NCBI GenBank assembly: GCA_041853585.1
Contig: JBGZSM010000009.1
Span: forward strand, 1-29,199
Direction: 5' to 3'
Origin: JAUNKE01 sp041853585
Lineage (GTDB): Bacteria; Bacillota; Clostridia; Peptostreptococcales; Filifactoraceae
Length of the DNA stretch: 29,199 nucleotides
Numbering within the stretch: the first letter of the stretch is position 1; every line of letters starts with the position of its first letter. Below are positions 15,777-23,318 of the stretch, in pieces. Under the pieces are notes generated by a model. That model was not told where the DNA came from. It did not search any database and was given only the letters and a program-made list of their open reading frames with translations. The position numbers and the translations under genes were made by a program.

Positions 15777-16706
15777 ATGGAGCAACTTATTGAAAGACTG
15801 GTACAGGGCGATAAAGTGGCTTGTGCAAGAATCATCAGTATTGTAGAAAATGGACGCGATCCTCAATATGATGTGCTGAAGCAGGTATATCGTCGTACAC
15901 AGGGCGCATATATCATAGGTATCACCGGACCGCCGGGCGCCGGAAAATCGACGCTCACGGACAAGCTGGTAAAGGAACTGAGGAAACAAGACAAAAAGAT
16001 AGGCATCATAGCCATCGACCCGAGCAGTCCTTTCTCTAAGGGCGCTATTCTTGGCGATAGAATTCGAATGTCCGATTTGTATCTGGATCCGGGCGTGTTC
16101 ATTCGTTCAATGGGCTCAAGGGGTCAACTTGGAGGAATCTCCAAGGCGACCCAGGGAGCCATCAAGGTATTGGATGCTTACGGTTGCGATTTTATATTCG
16201 TTGAAACGGTTGGCGTCGGTCAATCTGAAGTTGAAATTGTAAAGACGGCGGATACGACTTTGATGGTAATGGTACCGGGGCTGGGTGATGATATTCAGGC
16301 AATCAAAGCGGGCGTTATGGAAGTAGGCGATGTTTTTGTCATCAACAAGGCGGACAAAGACGGAGCGAAAAAGACCTTCCGTGAGATTGATATGATGCTC
16401 GACTTTAACAAGGATTGGGAATTCAGACCGCCGATTTCAATGACGGTTGGAGAAACGGGCGAAGGCGTTCCGGCTGTTGTGGAAAATATACTTTCGCACA
16501 AAAAATTTCTGGAAGAATCGGGCAAGCTGCTGGAGAAGCAACTCAACCGAAACAAGTCGGAGATTAAAGAGATTGTTCATGAGCATGTGGAAGGGAAGAT
16601 TTCAAAGCTGATTGGGGAAGGAAAAATTGAAGAAATGCTTCTGGACACGACCAGCAAAGAAACGGACCCGTATTCCGTTGCTCAAGAAATAATAAAAAAT
16701 ATTTAA
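15777..16706 (+). CDS. meaB: Methylmalonyl-CoA mutase-associated GTPase MeaB (309 aa)
   Basis: This is a G3E-family GTPase chaperone that gates loading of adenosylcobalamin and protects the mutase from inactivation. Walker A is GPPGAGKST (51-59), followed by the family block IAIDPSSPFSKGAILGDRIRM (in part), the FIETVGVGQSE-like segment (here FVETVGVGQSE) and NKADKDGA for guanine specificity. A Lys/Glu-rich C-terminal dimerisation region follows. It lies 13 bases after the B12 subunit and 12 before the epimerase. Length is normal. Confidence 0.95.
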   Translation: MEQLIERLVQGDKVACARIISIVENGRDPQYDVLKQVYRRTQGAYIIGITGPPGAGKSTLTDKLVKELRKQDKKIGIIAIDPSSPFSKGAILGDRIRMSDLYLDPGVFIRSMGSRGQLGGISKATQGAIKVLDAYGCDFIFVETVGVGQSEVEIVKTADTTLMVMVPGLGDDIQAIKAGVMEVGDVFVINKADKDGAKKTFREIDMMLDFNKDWEFRPPISMTVGETGEGVPAVVENILSHKKFLEESGKLLEKQLNRNKSEIKEIVHEHVEGKISKLIGEGKIEEMLLDTTSKETDPYSVAQEIIKNI

Positions 16707-16718
16707 GGAGGCTTACAC

Positions 16719-17129
16719 ATGAATGTTAGTAGAGTGGACCACATAGGTATTGCGGTTAACAATTTGGATGAAACCATCAAGTTTTATGAAGAGGTTTTAG
16801 GTATTAAATGTCAGGGAACCGAAGTGGTAGAGGAGCAAAAAGTTAAGGTTGCATTCTTTCCGGTAGGGGATACGGAGCTTGAGTTTTTGGAATCTACTTC
16901 TCCGGACGGACCGATTGCAAGATATATTGAGAAAAACGGTGGTCGTGCAGGAATTCAGCATGTTGCATTGAGAGTGGACAATATTGAAAATGCAATTGCG
17001 GAAATGAAAGAAAAAGGATATCAGATGATTGATGAGTCTCCAAGATATGGAGCGGGTGGAGCAAGAATTGCATTTGTTCATCCGAAATCAACCGGTGGCA
17101 TATTGCTTGAACTAAGTGAGAGAAAATAA
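16719..17129 (+). CDS. mce: Methylmalonyl-CoA epimerase (136 aa)
   Basis: This is a small vicinal-oxygen-chelate fold metalloenzyme interconverting (R)- and (S)-methylmalonyl-CoA. Likely metal ligands are His8 (VDHIGIAV), His81 (GIQHVALRV) and Glu131 (ILLELSE); the paired beta-alpha-beta modules and the length fit. It is needed because the mutase makes the R form and the decarboxylase uses the S form. AAGGAGG precedes the ATG; it is 9 bases before mmdA. Confidence 0.95.
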   Translation: MNVSRVDHIGIAVNNLDETIKFYEEVLGIKCQGTEVVEEQKVKVAFFPVGDTELEFLESTSPDGPIARYIEKNGGRAGIQHVALRVDNIENAIAEMKEKGYQMIDESPRYGAGGARIAFVHPKSTGGILLELSERK

Positions 17130-17138
17130 GGAGGAGCA

Positions 17139-18683
17139 ATGGCTGACAAATTACAACAGCTTATCGAAAAGCGTCAAAAGATTGAAGAAGCGGGTGGAGC
17201 AAAAAGGGTTCAAAAGCAACATGATTCCGGAAAGCTGACTGCTCGTGAGCGAATGAACATTCTTTTTGACGAAAATACATTTGTGGAATTGGACGCATTT
17301 GTGAAACACAGATGTACAAATTTTGATATGGCGTCATTGGATGCACCGGCTGAAGGTGTTATCACAGGATATGGTAAAGTGGACGGCAGATTGGTGTATG
17401 CTTTTGCACAAGACTTTACAGTAGTGGGCGGCTCACTTGGTGAAATGCATGCTGCAAAAATTGTAAAAGTGATGGATCTTGCGCTTAAGATGGGAGCGCC
17501 ATGTGTTGGAATGAACGATTCCGGCGGAGCGAGAATTCAGGAAGCGGTCGATGCGCTTAAAGGATACGGATCCATCTTCTTCAGAAATACAATTTCTTCC
17601 GGTGTTATTCCGCAAATTTCCATCATCATGGGACCTTGTGCAGGTGGAGCGGTTTACTCACCGGCAATTACAGACTATATCTTCATGGTCGAAAATACCA
17701 GCCAGATGTTTATCACGGGGCCACAGGTTATCAAGGCGGTAACCGGAGAAGTGGTAACGGCAGAAGCACTTGGCGGAGCGACAACTCACAACTCCGTATC
17801 CGGAGTTGCGCATTATAAAGCATCCGATGATACGGCGGCTATTTTGGAAGTTAGAAGATTGCTCAGCTTCCTTCCATCCAACAATATGGAGAAGCCACCG
17901 GTATATGCGACCAATGATGATCCAAACAGACTAATCGAAGAATTGAATACAATTATTCCGGACAGTCCAAACAAAGCATATGATGTAAAAGACATCATTC
18001 GCTCATTGGTGGATGACGGCGATTTTATGGAGTATCAGGAATTGTTTGCGCCGAATATTGTAACGGGATATGCAAGATTGAACGGACAAACCATCGGTAT
18101 CGTTGCAAACCAACCGAGAGTGATGGCGGGTTCGTTGGATATCAATGCATCCGACAAAGCGGGAAGATTCATCAGAACATGTGATGCATACAATATTCCA
18201 CTTCTAAGTATTGAAGATGTTCCGGGATTCTTACCGGGAACTTCACAAGAGTATGGCGGAATCATTCGTCACGGAGCAAAAATGCTTTATGCATTTTCTG
18301 AGGCGACCGTTCCGAAAATCACTTTGATTACAAGAAAAGCTTACGGCGGATCCTATATCGCAATGTGCTCCAAAGAGCTTGGTGCAGATATGGTACTTGC
18401 ATGGCCGACAGCGGAAATTGCGGTTATGGGACCGGATGGAGCGGCAAATATCATATTCAAAAAAGATATCGATGCAGCCGATGACCCGGTTAAAGCTCGT
18501 GCAGAAAAAATCCAAGAATACAAGGACGAATTTGCAACTCCATACAAGGCAGCTGAGAGAGGTTATGTTGATGATGTAATCGAGCCGGCGCACACAAGAA
18601 TTCGCTTGATCGATGCACTTGATATGCTCAGCAGCAAGAAAGAGCAAAGACCTCCTAAGAAACATGGAAATATTCCGCTATAG
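17139..18683 (+). CDS. mmdA: Methylmalonyl-CoA decarboxylase alpha subunit (carboxyltransferase, 514 aa)
   Basis: This is a cytoplasmic crotonase-fold carboxyltransferase that moves the carboxyl group of (S)-methylmalonyl-CoA to biotin on MmdC. Both halves are present. The N-terminal half has DSGGARIQEAVDALKGYG, GPCAGGAVYSPAITD and FITGPQVIKAVTGE. The C-terminal half has VPGFLPGTSQEYGGIIRHGAK, KAYGGSYIAM and WPTAEIAVMGPDGA. Length matches MmdA and propionyl-CoA carboxylase beta. Because mmdD, mmdC and mmdB follow in the Propionigenium-like order, and no biotin carboxylase gene is in the window, the decarboxylase assignment is preferred over a carboxylase. Confidence 0.95.
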   Translation: MADKLQQLIEKRQKIEEAGGAKRVQKQHDSGKLTARERMNILFDENTFVELDAFVKHRCTNFDMASLDAPAEGVITGYGKVDGRLVYAFAQDFTVVGGSLGEMHAAKIVKVMDLALKMGAPCVGMNDSGGARIQEAVDALKGYGSIFFRNTISSGVIPQISIIMGPCAGGAVYSPAITDYIFMVENTSQMFITGPQVIKAVTGEVVTAEALGGATTHNSVSGVAHYKASDDTAAILEVRRLLSFLPSNNMEKPPVYATNDDPNRLIEELNTIIPDSPNKAYDVKDIIRSLVDDGDFMEYQELFAPNIVTGYARLNGQTIGIVANQPRVMAGSLDINASDKAGRFIRTCDAYNIPLLSIEDVPGFLPGTSQEYGGIIRHGAKMLYAFSEATVPKITLITRKAYGGSYIAMCSKELGADMVLAWPTAEIAVMGPDGAANIIFKKDIDAADDPVKARAEKIQEYKDEFATPYKAAERGYVDDVIEPAHTRIRLIDALDMLSSKKEQRPPKKHGNIPL

Positions 18684-18710
18684 GATATTTCATACAGAAG
18701 GGAGAAAAGA

Positions 18711-19094
18711 ATGTACGAACTAATAAAACAGCTCGCAGCGAACGACCCGAACATGACAGTCGGTCAGAAAATGATTGCTTGCTTGGGCGTTACCCTATTG
18801 GCAATGGCAATCGTGTTCAGTGTTTTGGTCATTTTGATGTTTGTTATCAAAGGATTAAAACTCATCAGCGTAGAAAAGAAAGATCAGCCGGTGATTGAAA
18901 CAAAATCGACACCGGCGGTTGCTGCACCGACACCGGCTGCAAAAGATGAAAGCGAAGTGATCGCAGCGGTTATGGCGGCAGTAAGTGCAATGAGCGCAGG
19001 TGAAGGAAGCCGAATCGTGATTAAAAATATTGTCAAAACCAATGATAGCTGGGGAACTGCCGGCTTACTGGAGCAAATGAATAGTAGATTATAG
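18711..19094 (+). CDS. mmdD: Methylmalonyl-CoA decarboxylase delta subunit, OadG family (127 aa)
   Basis: This is a single-span membrane assembly subunit. A hydrophobic helix at about 24-47 (ACLGVTLLAMAIVFSVLVILMF in part) is followed by a Lys-rich turn, an Ala/Pro/Thr linker and a small C-terminal segment (EVIAAVMAAVSAMS...WGTAGLLEQMNSRL) typical of MmdD. It holds the alpha subunit and biotin carrier on the membrane beta subunit. No separate mmdE is present, unlike Veillonella. Ribosome binding site AGGGAG lies before the ATG. Confidence 0.9.
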   Translation: MYELIKQLAANDPNMTVGQKMIACLGVTLLAMAIVFSVLVILMFVIKGLKLISVEKKDQPVIETKSTPAVAAPTPAAKDESEVIAAVMAAVSAMSAGEGSRIVIKNIVKTNDSWGTAGLLEQMNSRL

Positions 19095-19111
19095 TCTAAT
19101 TGGAGGATAAA

Positions 19112-19519
19112 ATGATAAAAAAGTTTAATGTAACCGTAAACGGTTCTCAATATCAAGTTGAAGTTGAAGAAGTAAAAGATGGCGCAGTTTCTGCACCAAG
19201 ACCGGCGGCGGCAGCACCGGCAGCTCCTAAAGCGGCAGCGCCTGCTCCTGCTCCTGCAGCAGCACCGGCGGCACCGGCAGCTCCTGCAGCACAAGCTGGA
19301 GCGGGAGAATCTGCAGTTTCTTCGCCAATGCCGGGAACAATTCTAAATGTAGCGGTAAATGTCGGAGACCAAGTAAAATCCGGTCAGCTTGCCGTAGTGC
19401 TTGAAGCGATGAAAATGGAAAACGAATTGCCTTGTCCTGTTGACGGCGTAGTAAAAGCTGTTAATGTAAGCAAAGGTTCTTCGGTAAATACAGGAGATGT
19501 ATTGGTAGTAATAGGCTAA
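19112..19519 (+). CDS. mmdC: Methylmalonyl-CoA decarboxylase gamma subunit, biotin carrier (135 aa)
   Basis: This is a biotinyl carrier protein. Residues 1-25 form a short N-terminal domain, 29-62 an Ala/Pro hinge and 68-135 the biotinyl domain with LEAMKMEN, where Lys101 is the biotin site, placed about 35 residues from the C-terminus as usual. The TTG at 19100 was rejected as a start because it lies in the TTGGAGG ribosome binding site; the ATG at 19112 was used. The hinge is encoded by a GC-richer alanine/proline codon run. Confidence 0.95.
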   Translation: MIKKFNVTVNGSQYQVEVEEVKDGAVSAPRPAAAAPAAPKAAAPAPAPAAAPAAPAAPAAQAGAGESAVSSPMPGTILNVAVNVGDQVKSGQLAVVLEAMKMENELPCPVDGVVKAVNVSKGSSVNTGDVLVVIG

Positions 19520-19533
19520 GAAAGAGGTAAAAA

Positions 19534-20799
19534 ATGAAGGATATTTTTGTAGAATTTCTACAATCAACCGGAATTGTCTCCATGTTTTCAAAAGGTGGAG
19601 ATCCAAAACAGTTGATCATGATAGTCGTTGCCTGCGTACTACTTTACCTCGCTATTGCGAAAGGGTTTGAGCCTTTGTTGTTGATTCCGATTGCATTTGG
19701 AATGTTACTGGTAAATCTTCCACTTGCTGGAATTATGGATTATCCAAAAACGATTGCGGAAATACCGATGTTCAGTAGGCTTTTGGATCCGAATTCTCTT
19801 TCGCCCGACGAGCTTTTGAAAATGCAGGAGATGGCACAGGAAGGTAAGTTTTATGTCCACAGCATTTTAGAATCACCGGGTGGACTTCTATACTATCTTT
19901 CGAGAGGAAACAAATTCGGTATCTTCCCACCGCTTATTTTCTTGGGCGTTGGCGCGATGACCGACTTCTCACCGCTGATTGCAAATCCAAAAAGCTTGTT
20001 GCTTGGAGCTGCAGCTCAGTTTGGTATCTTCTTTACATTCGTAGGAGCGATTTTGTTCGGATTTACTTCACAAGAAGCAGCATCGATTGGAATTATCGGT
20101 GGAGCGGACGGACCGACTGCAATCTTCCTTACAACGAAGTTGGCGCCACATCTACTTGGACCGATTGCCGTAGCGGCATATTCTTATATGGCATTGGTGC
20201 CGGTAATTCAGCCGCCGATTATGAGAGCGCTCACAACAGACAAAGAGCGTAAAATCGTAATGAAGCAGCTTCGTGTGGTAACCAAGAAAGAAAAGATTAT
20301 CTTCCCGGTTGTAGTAACGATTGTAGTATCGTTGATTTTGCCACCGGCAGCGACTTTGGTAGGTATGCTGATGCTTGGTAACCTGTTCAAAGAATGTATG
20401 GTAACGGACAGACTTTCTGAAACCGCATCCAACAACTTAATCAACATCATCACCATTATGCTTGGAACATCCGTAGGAGCATCCGCGACTGCAGAACAGT
20501 TCCTAACACCAAAGACATTGATGATTATCTTCCTTGGTGTCGTGGCATTCGGTGTAGGTTCTGCAGCAGGCGTTCTGCTTGCAAAACTTATGAATCTGCT
20601 TTCAAAATCAGACCCAATCAACCCGCTTATCGGTTCAGCAGGAGTTTCGGCTGTTCCAATGGCGGCTCGTGTATCTAATAAAGTAGGAAGAGATTATAAT
20701 CCAACCAACTTCCTATTGATGCATGCGATGGGACCGAATGTGGCAGGTGTAATCGGTTCTGCGGTTGCAGCAGGTGTATTGCTTACGCTGTTCGGATAA
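19534..20799 (+). CDS. mmdB: Methylmalonyl-CoA decarboxylase beta subunit, Na+ pump (421 aa)
   Basis: This is the integral membrane subunit (OadB/GcdB/MmdB family) that decarboxylates carboxybiotin and exports Na+. The key Asp in the family motif is Asp192 in GIIGGADGPTAIF. The conserved C-terminal Asn/Ser helix is NFLLMHAMGPNVAGVIGSAVAAG. About nine to eleven hydrophobic segments are visible, with a long soluble loop at about 70-125. It is the last operon gene and is followed by a strong terminator. Confidence 0.96.
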   Translation: MKDIFVEFLQSTGIVSMFSKGGDPKQLIMIVVACVLLYLAIAKGFEPLLLIPIAFGMLLVNLPLAGIMDYPKTIAEIPMFSRLLDPNSLSPDELLKMQEMAQEGKFYVHSILESPGGLLYYLSRGNKFGIFPPLIFLGVGAMTDFSPLIANPKSLLLGAAAQFGIFFTFVGAILFGFTSQEAASIGIIGGADGPTAIFLTTKLAPHLLGPIAVAAYSYMALVPVIQPPIMRALTTDKERKIVMKQLRVVTKKEKIIFPVVVTIVVSLILPPAATLVGMLMLGNLFKECMVTDRLSETASNNLINIITIMLGTSVGASATAEQFLTPKTLMIIFLGVVAFGVGSAAGVLLAKLMNLLSKSDPINPLIGSAGVSAVPMAARVSNKVGRDYNPTNFLLMHAMGPNVAGVIGSAVAAGVLLTLFG

Positions 20800-20824
20800 C
20801 GGATAAAGTTTATATTAAGAATTC

Positions 20825-20860
20825 AAAACCTCTTCTCAAAACGGGAAGGGGTTTTTCTTT
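20825..20860 (+). terminator. Terminator of the succinate decarboxylation operon
   Basis: AAAACCTCTTC (20825-20835) pairs with GAAGGGGTTTT (20845-20855), one G-T, followed by a TTTTTCTTT tract, 25 bases after mmdB. Confidence 0.9.
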
Positions 20861-20929
20861 GAGAAAACGATAGAAGAGTAATCTCAAAATGAACATTGGA
20901 CAAAAGAAGAAATAAAATTTTACAACGAC

Positions 20930-21135
20930 ATATAATAAGGAAGAAATACATTATGAGATTCTAAAAAGTGATTGGCAATCGAAAATATGAATAGGAGTTG
21001 TAAAATAGGAAAAGGAAATAAAATGACATGCTATATAATAGGAAGGAATAAATTTATACGATTCAAAAAAGTGATTGGCAATCGAAAATATGAATTGCAG
21101 TTCTAAAATAAGAAGCGGGAAGAAAATTTTTATTG
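20930..21135. repeat. 103-bp tandem duplication in the intergenic region before the ABC operon
   Basis: Units 20930-21032 and 21033-21135 align throughout at a 103-bp offset. A 30-bp block is identical in both (20963-20992 and 21066-21095) and contains the dyad GATTG-G-CAATC. Each unit starts with an ATATAATA promoter-like word. A partial, more diverged copy may precede at about 20900. No coding sequence is seen. Confidence 0.85.
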
Positions 21136-21150
21136 CTTAAATAATTTCGG

Positions 21151-21179
21151 TGGAAAATAATTCAAATTTGTGGTATAGT
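21151..21179 (+). promoter_or_regulatory. Promoter of the ABC transporter operon
   Basis: Extended -10 TGGTATAGT (21171-21179) with a weak TGGAAA at -35 (21151-21156) and 17-bp spacing. Expected start near 21186. Confidence 0.55.
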
Positions 21180-21196
21180 TAGCATAGGTACTAATT

Positions 21197-21210
21197 GAAG
21201 TTAAAACTTC
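21197..21210 (+). promoter_or_regulatory. Perfect 14-bp palindrome just after the ABC operon promoter
   Basis: GAAGTT-AA-AACTTC lies about 11-24 bases downstream of the predicted transcription start. It could be a repressor site or the first hairpin of the leader RNA. Confidence 0.45.
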
Positions 21211-21299
21211 GGATTGAAAGGAACAATCTTGATGCCCGGGCGTGAATAGGAGAGATGGATCGACCGGCAAGCAATCAGAGTTTTTATTCAACCGATAAT

Positions 21300-21350
21300 A
21301 AGGAGAATGGCTCATACAAAAGATGGGTTTATTCTCCTTTTGTATTTTTA
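21300..21350 (+). terminator. Terminator inside the ABC operon leader
   Basis: AAGGAGAAT (21300-21308) pairs with ATTCTCCTT (21331-21339), with an inner CTCAT/ATGGG-type extension, followed by TTGTATTTTT. It lies upstream of the genes, so it would be a premature terminator for transcripts from 21174-21179. Confidence 0.7.
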
Positions 21351-21575
21351 CAAATAAAGCGAAGGATGTGGGAAAAAAGACGATTGTTGAGCAAAAGAAT
21401 TCTGCTGAATGTATCATTTGAGTGCAGGAGAGGCAGCATCATGACATTAAGCATGCACCGCTCAAAAGAATTTTGGATTTATGAAAGCTTGCAAACGGAA
21501 ATAGGGTATCGATTGTAAGCATTTATCACGAAGTAGAAAGCTGAACCGCCCTATAGGTTCACACAAGGAGGAGCA
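21351..21575 (+). other. Untranslated or decayed stretch before the ABC genes
   Basis: No convincing gene. A short open frame (21255-21518) overlaps the terminator hairpin and has no recognisable product or good ribosome binding site. An inverted repeat TGAACC/GGTTCA (21542-21547, 21556-21561) lies immediately before the AAGGAGGAG ribosome binding site of the next gene and could modulate its translation. Confidence 0.4.
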
Positions 21576-22913
21576 ATGAATATTTACAAAAGATTGTTTC
21601 GATATACGCCGGAGCGTATGGGCTATGCGTATATATCAATCTTCTTTTCTATCATCTCCGGATTTTTGTCCATTGCACCGTTTTGGTATCTGTGGAAATT
21701 CCTGGAGCAACTGATTGTTTATCAGGATTTGGAAATCGGAATGCATTATGCGATGATAATTGTATTGCTGATGATTGCGAATGCGGTAAGCTATTTTTTG
21801 GCACTCGCATCCTCTCATATTTTGGCTTTCCGACTGGAAACCAATATGAGAAAAGAGGGAATCAAGCAACTGATGCGAGCATCCTTTTCATTCTTTGACA
21901 TGAATGCATCCGGTAAAATTCGGAAAATCATCGACGACAATGCAAGCGAAACGCATATGATTGTCGCGCATTTGATACCGGATTTGATATTGGCGATTCT
22001 CACGCCAATTCTGATGATTATCACGACCTTCATGGTGGATATAAAATTGGGGGCATTCTTAGTGCTCGTGGTCATCATCGGAATGTTTTTAGTCATGGGA
22101 ATGACGGGCAATAAAGAATTTATGTCCAATTATATGGCGTCGCTGGAAAAATTGAATGCCGAGGCTGTGGAATATGTTCGAGGGATGCAGGTCATTAAAA
22201 TTTTCAGAACCAAAGTACATTCCATCAAAGCGTTTTACAAAGCCATCACGGACTATTCGGATTATGCGCTCAACTTCTCAATGAGTTGTCGCACGCCATT
22301 TGTGACTTTTCAGGTGCTTTTTAATCTGTTTGCCACCTTTACGATTCCGGTCGGCATTTTGCTGATGGATAAGGGCGCATCCGTGCCGGAAACTTTGGCG
22401 CGCATCATTTTCTTTATCTGCTTTGCGGGTACGATGTTCAGCTGCATCATGAAGGTAATGTATGTTTCAATGTTTCAATTTCAAGCAATGCAAGCGGTCG
22501 ATAAATTGGAGAATTTTTTTGTGGAAATGGAGAAGAACCAGCTGCAATATGGAAATGAAGAGCGCTTTGACGACTATTCGATTGAATTTAAAAATGTATC
22601 CTTCAAATACGAAGAAGAATATGTGCTACGGGATTTGAGTTTTCGATTGGACGGCAGTAAGAGCTATGCGCTGGTCGGAGCATCCGGAGGCGGAAAAACG
22701 ACGATTGCCAAGTTGGTATCGGGATTCTATAAGATTGACGAAGGGGAAATTTTGATTGGCGGAAAAAATATTGAGAGCTATTCACAAAAAGCCTTGATGA
22801 AAAATATCGCCTTTGTGTTCCAAAATAGTAAATTATTTAAGACCAGCATCTATGAAAATGTAAAAATCGGTAATCCGAATGCGAGCGATGAAGAGGTTTT
22901 ACAGGCTCTCTAA
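21576..22913 (+). CDS. ABC transporter permease/ATPase subunit 1, truncated by in-frame TAA (445 aa)
   Basis: This is the N-terminal part of an ABC half-transporter: about six membrane segments (to about residue 300) and the first half of the nucleotide-binding domain. Walker A is GASGGGKTT near 367-375 and the Q loop is FVFQNSKLF. A TAA at 22911-22913 (codon 446) ends it before the signature motif. The same frame continues without other stops to 23318, giving the rest of the domain. The second subunit has a residue in the equivalent ASDEEV...A-K-A context, so the stop probably replaced a lysine codon (AAA to TAA). A strong AAGGAGGAG lies before the ATG. As a pair with the next subunit it resembles heterodimeric ABC systems of the IrtAB/YbtPQ kind (low certainty); substrate unknown. 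Confidence 0.85.
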   Translation: MNIYKRLFRYTPERMGYAYISIFFSIISGFLSIAPFWYLWKFLEQLIVYQDLEIGMHYAMIIVLLMIANAVSYFLALASSHILAFRLETNMRKEGIKQLMRASFSFFDMNASGKIRKIIDDNASETHMIVAHLIPDLILAILTPILMIITTFMVDIKLGAFLVLVVIIGMFLVMGMTGNKEFMSNYMASLEKLNAEAVEYVRGMQVIKIFRTKVHSIKAFYKAITDYSDYALNFSMSCRTPFVTFQVLFNLFATFTIPVGILLMDKGASVPETLARIIFFICFAGTMFSCIMKVMYVSMFQFQAMQAVDKLENFFVEMEKNQLQYGNEERFDDYSIEFKNVSFKYEEEYVLRDLSFRLDGSKSYALVGASGGGKTTIAKLVSGFYKIDEGEILIGGKNIESYSQKALMKNIAFVFQNSKLFKTSIYENVKIGNPNASDEEVLQAL

Positions 22914-23318
22914 TTGGCTCAATGCAATGATATTTTGGACAAGTTCAAAGACAGAGAACATACGATCATCGGCTCGAAAGGAGTGTATCTCTCAGGCGGA
23001 GAAACCCAGCGAATTGCAATTGCGCGGGCGATTTTGAAAGATGCCGACATCATTATTTTGGACGAAGCCTCTGCAGCGGCGGACCCGGAGAATGAATATG
23101 AGATTCAGCTTGCATTTTCGAATCTGATGAGAGGCAAGACGGTACTGATGATTGCGCACCGATTGAGCTCCATTCGCAAGGTCGATGAAATTTTGGTCGT
23201 GCAGGATGGAAAGATAATCGAGCGTGGAACGGATGCAGAGCTGATGCAGTCCGACACAAGATACAAGAATTTGCAGGATATGTTTTCAAAAGCAAATGAT
23301 TGGAGGGTATATGATTAA
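22914..23318 (+). pseudogene. ABC transporter subunit 1, C-terminal nucleotide-binding part (continuation after the in-frame stop)
   Basis: Same frame as the preceding fragment. It carries the signature LSGGETQRIAIARA, Walker B IIILDEASAAADPENE with the catalytic Glu, and the H loop IAHRLSS. It has no ribosome binding site of its own and cannot form a transporter alone. Together the two parts make a 581-codon half-transporter of normal length. All motifs on both sides of the stop are intact, so the lesion is recent, a sequencing error, or suppressed. It overlaps the start of the next gene by 8 bases. Confidence 0.85.

Larger units (their letters stand above)
21186..21350 (+). ncRNA. Candidate structured leader RNA / attenuator of unknown class
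   Basis: Between the promoter and the ABC genes there are successive dyads: GAAGTT/AACTTC, GATTG/CAATC (21212-21228) and GCCCGGGC (21234-21241). A TGAAT/ATTCA pairing (21243-21247 with 21286-21290) encloses a purine-rich stretch. The leader ends in an intrinsic terminator (21300-21350), followed by about 225 bases before the first gene. This layout fits a riboswitch or attenuator, but I could not match it to a known riboswitch consensus. Confidence 0.4.

Noticed and set aside
17139..19519. Propionyl-CoA or acetyl-CoA carboxylase instead of a decarboxylase
   Set aside because: No biotin carboxylase gene is in the operon, and OadG-type MmdD and the Na+-pump beta subunit are present.
21186..21299. 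Known riboswitch classes (T-box, TPP, FMN, SAM, cobalamin, ZTP, fluoride)
   Set aside because: By eye none of their conserved boxes is present in the leader, so no class name is given.
21255..21518. 87-codon open frame inside the ABC operon leader
   Set aside because: It crosses the terminator hairpin, has no good ribosome binding site or recognisable similarity, and is more likely chance or decayed sequence.
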